From contig JAPPKT010000143.1 of assembly GCA_028819675.1 (NCBI GenBank), positions 1 to 22,021 of the forward strand: a DNA stretch of 22,021 nucleotides, read 5' to 3'. This document shows, piece by piece, positions 15,954 through 22,021 of this stretch; position 1 is the first letter of the stretch; every line of letters starts with the position of its first letter. The position numbers and the translations under genes were made by a program. The notes beneath the pieces were generated by a model that had not been told where the DNA came from, did not search any database, and saw only the letters and a program-made list of their open reading frames with translations. The DNA comes from Caldilineaceae bacterium (GTDB lineage Bacteria; Chloroflexota; Anaerolineae; Caldilineales; Caldilineaceae).

Positions 15954-17021
15954 TCAGGGAAGCTGCACTATTTCGATCAGTTCGCTATGCCCATCGAGTT
16001 TGAGCGAGAAGACTGCCAGTTCACGCACACTTGAAGGCAGAATTTCGCCTGCGATCTGCTGTAAGGCCCGCCGCGTGGCCAGGTAGACGGAAAAGGCGGT
16101 TGGCGTGGCGTCGTCACGCGTTGATGCCCATTCCCTATAGTGGTCTCCGTTTTGGCTCAGTTCGATGGTCCAATAGATAGGGCCAGGTGGAGCTCCGCCA
16201 ATCCGTTCCATCAAGAGCGAGTGGAAGACTGGGTCTCCGGCTACGGGTGTAGTCCAGAAGGGAACAGTACTGCCCTGTAGTCGCAGGCGGCTCAGAAACG
16301 CCGCGCCTTCATCGGCACTCCCAAGCCAAAGCAGTCCGTCCGCTGCCGCGCCGCTGGCCGCGGCGTCGACTAAAGTTACCGATTTTCCAGTCTTTTTAGA
16401 CAGTTCCGCCGCTGAGGCCTGCGGCCAACCGAAGTCCAAGCCGGCAACCGCTATCCTGGTCCCCGGCATCTGAGCGATGATCGCTTCGACCAGGTTCTGG
16501 GCCGCTTTTGTGGTGGAGGGTCTTGTCTGCGGCTGCCATTCTAGACCAGAAGCGGAGATGACCTGAGCCACAGCGGAGACCTGACGCGCCTGCAGAGGCC
16601 CAACAACGGCCACGACACTGTCGTCGCGGAGCATTTTTGCGGCTGCGCGACGGGCATGCGCCGGGTCAGCGGAGGTATCCAAGGCGAGAGGAACCGCCTC
16701 GAACTTTTTGAGCGGATAGTCGGCAAGCGCCGCGCGCATTGCTGAAAGGGCTTCGTATCCGCTCTCTCGATGCAGCCCTTCAAAGGGAGCCAACAGACCG
16801 ATTTTCACAACAGGCAGCGTGGAAATGCAGGAAAGGAGGGACAGGGAAAGCACGAGACAGAAGACGGCACGAGCTGCCGGTGCGGCGCGGACAATCGTAT
16901 CATAGTACCTTTGCAGCGCGAAATTTTTTGGCACCACAGATTTTTCGTCTGACCGTAGCACTTGATACCGGGCTTTTCCCAGCATCAAAGTACTTAGTGC
17001 TCCACAAGACAACCCACTCAA
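15954..17021 (-). CDS. Type 1 periplasmic-binding-fold lipoprotein (branched-chain amino-acid-binding-like)
   Basis: From about residue 70 the protein reads [21 protein letters not shown], the opening of the LivK/receptor-ligand-binding fold, followed by [20 protein letters not shown] (134-153), the usual second landmark. A hydrophobic stretch ends in the lipobox LLSC with Cys65, so it is probably anchored outside the membrane. No permease or ATPase gene is near, so it could be an orphan binding protein or a sensor/envelope factor like the LpoA-type proteins that share this fold. The position after mltG makes the second idea attractive but unproven. The start is unsettled: the longest frame begins at TTG 17021, overlapping the mltG stop in TTGA, while ATG 16985 and several GTG codons further in would give a more normal signal peptide. 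Confidence 0.75.
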   Translation of the reverse strand: MSGLSCGALSTLMLGKARYQVLRSDEKSVVPKNFALQRYYDTIVRAAPAARAVFCLVLSLSLLSCISTLPVVKIGLLAPFEGLHRESGYEALSAMRAALADYPLKKFEAVPLALDTSADPAHARRAAAKMLRDDSVVAVVGPLQARQVSAVAQVISASGLEWQPQTRPSTTKAAQNLVEAIIAQMPGTRIAVAGLDFGWPQASAAELSKKTGKSVTLVDAAASGAAADGLLWLGSADEGAAFLSRLRLQGSTVPFWTTPVAGDPVFHSLLMERIGGAPPGPIYWTIELSQNGDHYREWASTRDDATPTAFSVYLATRRALQQIAGEILPSSVRELAVFSLKLDGHSELIEIVQLP

Positions 17022-18313
17022 GGCTGATAGCCATAAATCGAGAAATTTCGATCGTGTTCAGCCAGAGTTTGGGCAAAGACATGACGGCCATCTTCACCTG
17101 TAGCGAGGAAGAAACAGTAGGATGTCTGACTTGGATTACTGGTCGCTTCGATGGCTCTCAGACCAGGGCTGGCGATAGGACCCGGCGGTAGTCCGGGATG
17201 GAGATAGGTGTTGTAGAGGCTTTCCACCTGGGCGTATTCCTGAATCGTTTGCGGCTTCCACCACCAGTTGCCTGTCGTGCCCTTGGCATACTGCACAGTT
17301 GGGTCAGCCTGAAGATAAGTCCCGCCAACATCAGGACAACTATTGTTGAGACGGTTTAGGTAGACGCTGGCAATTAGCGGGCGCTCGTCATCCTGGACGG
17401 CCTCCCGCTCTACGATCGAGGCCAGAGTGATGAATTCATGTCCGCTCATGCCGCTGCTGCCCCCGCTGAGACCCTCGGCACCGACCCTGTTCTCAAAGTT
17501 GTCCAACATGGAAGCGAGGATGATTTCCGGCCCACTTGCGTTGACAGGAAAACGGTAGGTATCGGGGAAGAGATAGCCTTCCAAGGAGTCACCAGGTGAA
17601 AGGTCATTCAGAAATTCGTAGTTACCCAACAGGGCCAGGGCCTGCGGCTGGCGGACTGCGGTCAGAAATCGCTCGCTGTCGATCACAAAATTGGCGGCCA
17701 AGCGCTCGGCGATCTCCTCGGCCCTGAAGCCTTCGGGAATGGTAACCAGAACCTCCTCGAAACGCGCCTGTTGCAGTTCGAGTGCTATCTCAGGAATGGT
17801 CATAGACTCCGCCAGCATGAAGTTGCCGGCTTCAATGTTTCTGTCCAGTTTTTCGACTCGCAGAAACAGGTTGAAGAGGTCGGCATCACGAATGAAGCCG
17901 GCTGCGGCGAGGCGGGCCGCAATATAGCGGGCCGGTTCGCCGGGGTTGATTGTAAAGGCCCGGGGACGGGGATCTTCGCCATAAGGAATCAGCAGTTCCT
18001 CTTCGCGGAATCTCAGAGTGAGGGCCAAGATCTGCGCCTCAATGTTCTCCGGAGTCAGGGCGTCCTCACCTTCATCGGGATCGATCAATGCGTCCGACTG
18101 TTTCTCGACCGCCAGAAACTGTTCTGTCAGGTGGGCGCGCGACACTGTCACGACGCCCCACAGTACGACGATGACCAAGAGGAGAAACCCAGCCCTAATC
18201 AGATTGAGGAGCCATGGTTCCCTATGGGTCTGACCTTCAAATCGGCGAGTAACGGTTAGGCTTCTCACAGATGTGTTTCCCGGTTGAGCGGGCATTAGAG
18301 ATTCGCTGACCAT
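17018..18313 (-). CDS. mltG: Endolytic peptidoglycan transglycosylase MltG
   Basis: A 431-residue single-pass membrane protein: cytoplasmic tail of about 35 residues, helix at 37-57, then an extracytoplasmic part with a LysM-like region (about 118-195) and the YceG catalytic domain. LASIVEREA (297-305) holds the catalytic Glu, [10 protein letters not shown] (334-343) and [18 protein letters not shown] (367-384) are the other diagnostic blocks. MltG cuts nascent glycan strands beside the membrane and sets their length. An acidic linker of roughly 60 residues after the helix is longer than in E. coli. ATG 18313 would leave a leader of only about 12 nt from the proposed promoter, and ATG 18295 is a good alternative. 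It heads the row mltG, binding lipoprotein, GT4. Confidence 0.95.
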   Translation of the reverse strand: MVSESLMPAQPGNTSVRSLTVTRRFEGQTHREPWLLNLIRAGFLLLVIVVLWGVVTVSRAHLTEQFLAVEKQSDALIDPDEGEDALTPENIEAQILALTLRFREEELLIPYGEDPRPRAFTINPGEPARYIAARLAAAGFIRDADLFNLFLRVEKLDRNIEAGNFMLAESMTIPEIALELQQARFEEVLVTIPEGFRAEEIAERLAANFVIDSERFLTAVRQPQALALLGNYEFLNDLSPGDSLEGYLFPDTYRFPVNASGPEIILASMLDNFENRVGAEGLSGGSSGMSGHEFITLASIVEREAVQDDERPLIASVYLNRLNNSCPDVGGTYLQADPTVQYAKGTTGNWWWKPQTIQEYAQVESLYNTYLHPGLPPGPIASPGLRAIEATSNPSQTSYCFFLATGEDGRHVFAQTLAEHDRNFSIYGYQP

Positions 18314-18331
18314 TGGCCCGGCAACCCGCCA

Positions 18332-18360
18332 ATTGTAACATCGGGCTGAGCCAAGACCAA
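18332..18360 (-). promoter_or_regulatory. Probable sigma70-type promoter of mltG
   Basis: Read on the minus strand, TTGGTC (18360-18355) and TACAAT (18337-18332) are 17 bp apart. The -10 box matches five of six consensus bases and the -35 box three. Transcription would start near 18325, very close to the first ATG. Confidence 0.45.
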
Positions 18361-18391
18361 CGCGTGGGGCAGTATGTATTCAGCGTGTGCT

Positions 18392-18420
18392 TTGTTCGGT
18401 ACCGGTTTGTCTGATATTCT
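18392..18420 (+). promoter_or_regulatory. Possible promoter of the Amt-like gene
   Basis: TTGTTC (18392-18397) and TATTCT (18415-18420) are 17 bp apart on the + strand, with three and four consensus matches. It would give a leader of about 125 nt before ATG 18554. No NtrC or GlnR-like operator was evident to me. Support is moderate. Confidence 0.35.
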
Positions 18421-18553
18421 AGAGTGAACGTTGGACAGTGGCACGGTGGTTCCGAAGGCTCGGAATTGCAGAGACCCCTCTGTCAAGCAAGTCCAGTGCG
18501 CCATCGGTGGCGTGCTGCCCCTTTGATTGGGCCGTCACAGGATCCGCACTCCT

Positions 18554-20038
18554 ATGGAAAGTTCTTATCTTTGGAATCTGACCGCTTCGGGCCTGGCATT
18601 TCTCCTGCCGGCTGGATTCCTACTGGTTGCAGCGTCCGGCATGAGTGCGCAGCGAGCATGGGATGCCGCTTTGGGGGGCATGGCGGCATTCTGTCTGGCG
18701 GGGTTGGGATATTGGGCAGCTGGCTTTGCGTTTCAGTTCGGGAGCGTCGGATTTCTGTATTCCGATCACCCCGATCTGTCTGGCTTGTTGCGGGGATGGA
18801 GCCCGCTTCCCGAGGGTTGGGGTGTTGGCTGGATAGCGGCCGGGCTGGATGGATGGTTCCTGAACGGGCCGGCGGCTACGCCGGGGGCGATGGGCCTGTT
18901 TCTGGCGCACGCGCCCTGGTCAATGACCGCGGCGCTGTTGCCGGTACTGGCCCTGCGCGGGCGGGCACCGGCGCTGGCAACGTTGATCGTCGCGCTGGTC
19001 GTCGGTGCAGTTGTCTATCCACTTGCCGGCAATTGGGTACAAGGAGGGGGCTGGCTGGCGGCGTTGGGTAGCAACGCCGGCCTGGGACACGGGTTGGTTG
19101 ATTTCGGCGGCGGAGGCACAGTCTTTCTCGTATCGGCTTCGGCATCAATGGCCGCGCTGCTGGTTTGGCCGCCGGGGCGGAGGGCCCGGCCGCAGTCAGC
19201 CAATTCTGAACTACCTACCGTCCACCTGCCTCTGCTTGCGGTCGTAGGCTCGCTATTCGTGATGGCGGGCGTCCTGGCCTGGGTATGGGCGGGCCCTATT
19301 CAGCAGCCCGGCACGAATGCGTACACGGCAATGCGAACAGCCGTAAACGGCCTGCTGTACGCCACTGGCGGGGTGACAGTACCTTTACTCTACACTTGGT
19401 TCGTCACCGGCACGAGCGATCCGGGGATGAGCGCCAGAGGACTTGTGGCAGGCGTAATCGCCGGACTGGCCGCGGGGCCATTTCCGGGGCATGCGGGCGC
19501 GCTGCTGACCGGGTTGCTTGCCGGGGGGAGTGTGCCCTTTGCGACACACGCGCTGCGGAGAGTTTTCCGTCTTGACGACGGCGCCGGGATATTCGCCACT
19601 GCTGGGATACCCGCTGCCATCGGCCTGGTGAGCGTCAGCATATTCGCGGACGGCGCTGCGGGGGCCGGCTGGCAGCAGGTCGGCGCCGGCAGCTACCTGG
19701 GCGTGACCGGACAGGGTGTGACAGGGCTGCTGGCTGCCCCGGGATTTCAGAGCAATTTCCTCGGCCAGTTCCAAGCGCAGATGATCGGCATTGTCGGCCT
19801 GGGGCTGTGGGGATTCGTAAGCGGCAGCATTATCTGCGTGCCTTTGGGCCTATTCTTCTATGGCTTCGGGCGGGCGGTGCAGAGCGACGAGTATGTGAGG
19901 CATCAGGAAGCAGCCCGAGCCAGCCAGCAGCACTGGTCCGAGGGGACGAACGTCGTGCGGGGGGAAGCTTCCTTTTCGCAGGAGATGGCGGCGCGGCCGC
20001 CGTCGGAAATGCCCGCGGAGGAGCCTCGTTTTCAGTAG
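18554..20038 (+). CDS. Divergent Amt-family (ammonium transporter-like) membrane protein without the twin pore histidines
   Basis: A 494-residue polytopic protein of the Amt/Mep/Rh fold. GNWVQGGGWLAALG (159-172), GHGLVDFGGGG (178-188) and RLDDGAGIF (339-347) follow the family pattern, and Asp183 matches the structural Asp160 of E. coli AmtB. Counting from these anchors, the pore residues His168 and His318 of AmtB correspond to Phe191 and Ala350, so both conserved histidines are missing. The FYGG motif of helix 1 and the C-terminal GlnK-responsive segment are also not recognisable; the tail instead is a polar, Gln/Glu-rich stretch from about 435. It may conduct something other than ammonium, or act as a sensor. 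No glnK/glnB gene is adjacent. I chose ATG 18554 because the first helix follows directly and AGGA lies 12 bases upstream; the frame itself extends to a TTG at 18527. Confidence 0.8.
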   Translation: MESSYLWNLTASGLAFLLPAGFLLVAASGMSAQRAWDAALGGMAAFCLAGLGYWAAGFAFQFGSVGFLYSDHPDLSGLLRGWSPLPEGWGVGWIAAGLDGWFLNGPAATPGAMGLFLAHAPWSMTAALLPVLALRGRAPALATLIVALVVGAVVYPLAGNWVQGGGWLAALGSNAGLGHGLVDFGGGGTVFLVSASASMAALLVWPPGRRARPQSANSELPTVHLPLLAVVGSLFVMAGVLAWVWAGPIQQPGTNAYTAMRTAVNGLLYATGGVTVPLLYTWFVTGTSDPGMSARGLVAGVIAGLAAGPFPGHAGALLTGLLAGGSVPFATHALRRVFRLDDGAGIFATAGIPAAIGLVSVSIFADGAAGAGWQQVGAGSYLGVTGQGVTGLLAAPGFQSNFLGQFQAQMIGIVGLGLWGFVSGSIICVPLGLFFYGFGRAVQSDEYVRHQEAARASQQHWSEGTNVVRGEASFSQEMAARPPSEMPAEEPRFQ

Positions 20039-20649
20039 GATTTCCCGGTGTCGTCGAGTAGCGCACAGGTTACCAGGTTGAAGTACTGGGCACCGCCAGG
20101 GCCCAGGACGCTGCGAATGAAGTGCAGTTCGCTTACCCTCCAGTCGATCCAGTTCTGAGACCCGCCGCCTTCTGCCGCGCGGCGCAGTTGTTCCGATGCC
20201 GTGTGCAGTGCAGGGCGCGGGGCATTGCGTGCGGTACGCGCAAGGGTAATGTGGGGCGAGTAACGGTTCCGTTCCGGCGAAAATCCCATTTGACGGGCCA
20301 GGGATTCAACGTCGGCTTGCAGTTCCAGAAGGGCCTCAGATTCGCCTTCGAGTCCAACCCAGAGGACGCGCAGATTGGACCAAGAGCGGAAACAGCCGAT
20401 TTGGGAAGGCTTCAGCGAGAAGGGGGCGTGTTTGGCCGCGACGGCCGCCAAGCCGTTCTGCAGCTGATGGCGCTGGGCTTTATCCGTTTCGCCCAGGAAG
20501 CGCAGCGTAAGGTGCAGGTTTCGTGTGTTGGTCCAGCGCAGTAAGGGGGGCCGTTCGCGCAGCGCGGGGAGTTCTTTCAGATGATCTTGCAGCGTGCGCA
20601 GTTGCTGCTTCACACCGTGGGGAATTTCCAAAGCGAAAAATGTGCGCAT
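20032..20649 (-). CDS. thpR: RNA 2',3'-cyclic phosphodiesterase ThpR (2'-5' RNA ligase family)
   Basis: A 205-residue cytoplasmic protein of the 2H phosphoesterase superfamily with both HxTx motifs: HLTL at 46-49 and HITL at 133-136. The N-terminal MRTFFALEIP is the typical LigT beginning, and length is close to normal (about 180-200). Family members open 2',3'-cyclic phosphates to 2'-phosphates in vitro and can reversibly join tRNA half-molecules by a 2'-5' bond; the physiological role is unsettled. A strong ribosome binding site precedes ATG 20649. It follows the Sco gene by 43 bp on the same strand and overlaps the convergent Amt-like gene by 7 bp. Confidence 0.93.
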   Translation of the reverse strand: MRTFFALEIPHGVKQQLRTLQDHLKELPALRERPPLLRWTNTRNLHLTLRFLGETDKAQRHQLQNGLAAVAAKHAPFSLKPSQIGCFRSWSNLRVLWVGLEGESEALLELQADVESLARQMGFSPERNRYSPHITLARTARNAPRPALHTASEQLRRAAEGGGSQNWIDWRVSELHFIRSVLGPGGAQYFNLVTCALLDDTGKSY

Positions 20650-20660
20650 CGTTGGTACGG

Positions 20661-20667
20661 ACCTCCT
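20661..20667 (-). promoter_or_regulatory. Ribosome binding site of thpR
   Basis: AGGAGGT on the minus strand, 11 bases before ATG 20649. It is the clearest Shine-Dalgarno sequence in the window and fixes the thpR start. Confidence 0.75.
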
Positions 20668-20692
20668 GCTTCCAGGACAGTTGAGAGACCGG

Positions 20693-21400
20693 CTAGCGAA
20701 TCAACTCCTGCAAATCTGCGGCCAACGCCTCTGCGGTCACATCGGCGCCGAAAAGTGCGCGCCAGTTCCCCTCTCTGTCGATGAGAAAGACACGGGAGGT
20801 GTGGTCAAGGAGGTAGTATTCGTCGTCGAGGCTGTGACCTTCGGCGGGGCCTGTGTACAACCCGTAGCCCTTTTTGAGAGCCTCGAGTTCGTTCTCGGGA
20901 ACGCGAACTCCGAAGAAGCGGGAATCAAAGGCGTGGATGTATGGCTCAAGTCGTGCGGGGCTGTCGCGCTGCGGATCAACAGAGACGAATACGACCTTGA
21001 GATCGGCGCCGAGGGCCGGGGCCTTCCTTTCCAATGCTTCTTTTGCTGCGGCCAGTTCCATCATGGTCAGGGGACAGATATCGGGACAGAAGGTATAGCC
21101 AAAGAAGAGCAGGACCGGGTCGCCGATCAGCTGGGCGAGATCGAATGGCGCGCCGTCATAGTTTTGGCCGCGAATTGGGGAGGCAGGATTGGGGTCTTCG
21201 AAGACCGTGCCGGTGTACTGATGCTGTCGACATGCGGCACCGAGAAACACTGCCAGAAACAAAGCAGTGGCGAATGCCAGGGTGCGGCGCGGTCTCCAAG
21301 GGCTGGCCACAGCAGCGGCGAAACGATTATTGCTTCTCTTCATAACTGTTGAGAGAGAGTGACTGTTTGTCTCAGAATTGCTCTGTCGCTTCCCTCTCAT
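20693..21400 (-). CDS. Sco1/SenC/PrrC-family copper chaperone lipoprotein
   Basis: A 235-residue thioredoxin-fold protein. FGYTFCPDICP (100-110) holds the copper-binding Cys105 and Cys109, and the third ligand is His200 in YLLDHTSRVFLID, with the usual VSVDPQRDSP block (139-148) between them. Sco proteins deliver copper to, or reduce, the CuA site of cytochrome c oxidase on the outer face of the membrane. A hydrophobic stretch ends in GAAC with Cys57, so it is likely a lipoprotein. ATG 21343 (residue 20) gives a normal 38-residue signal peptide and may be the true start; ATG 21400 gives the longest frame, and neither has a good ribosome binding site. Together with CtaG at 3179-4120 it implies an aerobic copper oxidase in this organism, though no oxidase subunit gene is in the window. 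Confidence 0.94.
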   Translation of the reverse strand: MRGKRQSNSETNSHSLSTVMKRSNNRFAAAVASPWRPRRTLAFATALFLAVFLGAACRQHQYTGTVFEDPNPASPIRGQNYDGAPFDLAQLIGDPVLLFFGYTFCPDICPLTMMELAAAKEALERKAPALGADLKVVFVSVDPQRDSPARLEPYIHAFDSRFFGVRVPENELEALKKGYGLYTGPAEGHSLDDEYYLLDHTSRVFLIDREGNWRALFGADVTAEALAADLQELIR

Positions 21401-21884
21401 AACCGTGCAGAACTTTCAGTGGGTCCCTGTGCCCTGCGCACTTGGGTGCTTTTTCCAAGACCGGTATAGACATCGACCGCCGGCCATGAGCTCCTACAGT
21501 CATTCGGTTTGCCAATACTATCACAGGGCATTTCTTCGCGGCCAAACTGAGTGCCAGTCCACCCAATTCGATTTGTAGTCCAGAGGCGACTTCCTTCCCA
21601 TAGAGTAACCGCTAAGCCATTCTTGTGTACGCGCTGCGTGCCTTCTGCCCAGGTCCGGAATGACGGAACGCAGCGACAGGAACGCTATGGCGGGCTCTTG
21701 ATGGTCTTATCGGTGTCCGCCAGGTCAGTTTGGGCGTTGCCTCACCCGTCTTGCCTACGCCGGCTCACAGTTGGAACCAGATACGACGCGGGATGGGGGA
21801 AGCACGGTCGCCGCGGGTGGACAACGTCACATTGCCCACACAATGGCTGCGGCGCGAGGTTTAGCCGGGGGCGTTGCGGGGGCG
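21401..21884. other. Stretch without a supportable gene
   Basis: The region upstream of the Sco gene holds only short frames with no recognisable motif, no convincing ribosome binding site and no tRNA-like fold that I could see. Base composition up to about 21780 is less GC-rich than the flanking genes. It could contain the Sco promoter or the remains of a gene, but nothing specific is visible. Confidence 0.5.
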
Positions 21885-22021
21885 GGGCCCCCCCCCAAAG
21901 GGGGGGCGCAAAGGCCCCCCCCCCCCCAAAAACGGGGGGGGGGGGCCCCGGGGCCGGGGGTTTGGGGAGCAGCGATTTTTATGGGATATGTTTGATAATG
22001 ATTTAAAAACACATTTAGCCG
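21885..22021. other. Homopolymer G/C tracts and AT-rich tip, probable contig-end artefact
   Basis: Runs of 9 C (21888-21896), 7 G (21900-21906), 14 C (21915-21928), 5 A, 12 G (21935-21946), then CCCC, GGGG and GGGGG follow one another. The final 50 bases switch abruptly to AT-rich sequence. This differs from everything else in the window and looks like low-quality or chimeric assembly at a contig end rather than biology. Confidence 0.6.

Noticed and set aside
20594..21352. 252-residue open frame on the + strand
   Set aside because: Antisense to the Sco gene, which has all its copper ligands; the + frame has no family features.
21372..21566. 64-residue minus-strand frame upstream of the Sco gene
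   Set aside because: No recognisable domain, no clear ribosome binding site, and it overlaps the Sco start region.
21551..22006. 151-residue + frame at the window end
   Set aside because: Much of it is translated homopolymer G/C tract, so it is not a credible protein.

Overview
The window is a fragment of a GC-rich bacterial chromosome, probably from an uncultured member of the Chloroflexota (Anaerolineae/Caldilineae-like). That placement is an inference from gene content: an M6/immune-inhibitor-like secreted metalloprotease, an SH3-type lipoprotein, TrmFO, caa3-type CtaG with Sco, and lipoproteins without outer-membrane assembly genes. No rRNA gene fixes the taxonomy. I saw no tRNA, rRNA, CRISPR array, transposase, integrase or phage gene. 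The gene order looks like ordinary chromosomal housekeeping in short operons that often switch strand.

Layout: 1-895 (+) holds the end of a MobA-like nucleotidyltransferase and a PAP2 phosphatase. 944-4120 (-) holds a divergent CtaG and a secreted metalloprotease whose 5' end is broken by two stop codons. 4130-4157 is a heptamer tandem repeat, followed by an alkyltransferase-like DNA repair protein (+). 4687-10230 (-) holds a polyprenyl-phosphate sugar synthase (GT2) followed directly by a 1528-residue protein that joins a YfhO-type GT-C glycosyltransferase to a Wzx/MATE-like flippase. 10346-11709 (+) holds a good sigma70-type promoter, an SH3 lipoprotein and a terminator. 11741-14689 holds divergent trmFO (-) and pyrimidine-nucleoside phosphorylase (+). 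14679-18313 (-) holds mltG, a substrate-binding lipoprotein and a GT4 glycosyltransferase. 18554-20038 (+) holds an Amt-like membrane protein that lacks the twin pore histidines. 20032-21400 (-) holds Sco and ThpR. 21401-22021 carries no gene I can support and ends in poly-C/poly-G tracts that look like an assembly artefact.

The most interesting unit is 4687-10230. A soluble GT2 of the dolichol/polyprenyl-phosphate sugar synthase type, a lipid-linked-sugar flippase and an extracytoplasmic GT-C transferase are the three parts of the known three-component glycosylation systems (for example CsbB/GtcA/YfhO of Firmicutes). Here the last two parts appear fused in one polypeptide, with a Wzx-like module in place of the small GtrA-type flippase. 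The second notable item is the Amt-like protein, in which the two pore histidines align with Phe and Ala. The third is the interrupted metalloprotease gene, which could be decay, recoding or sequence error.
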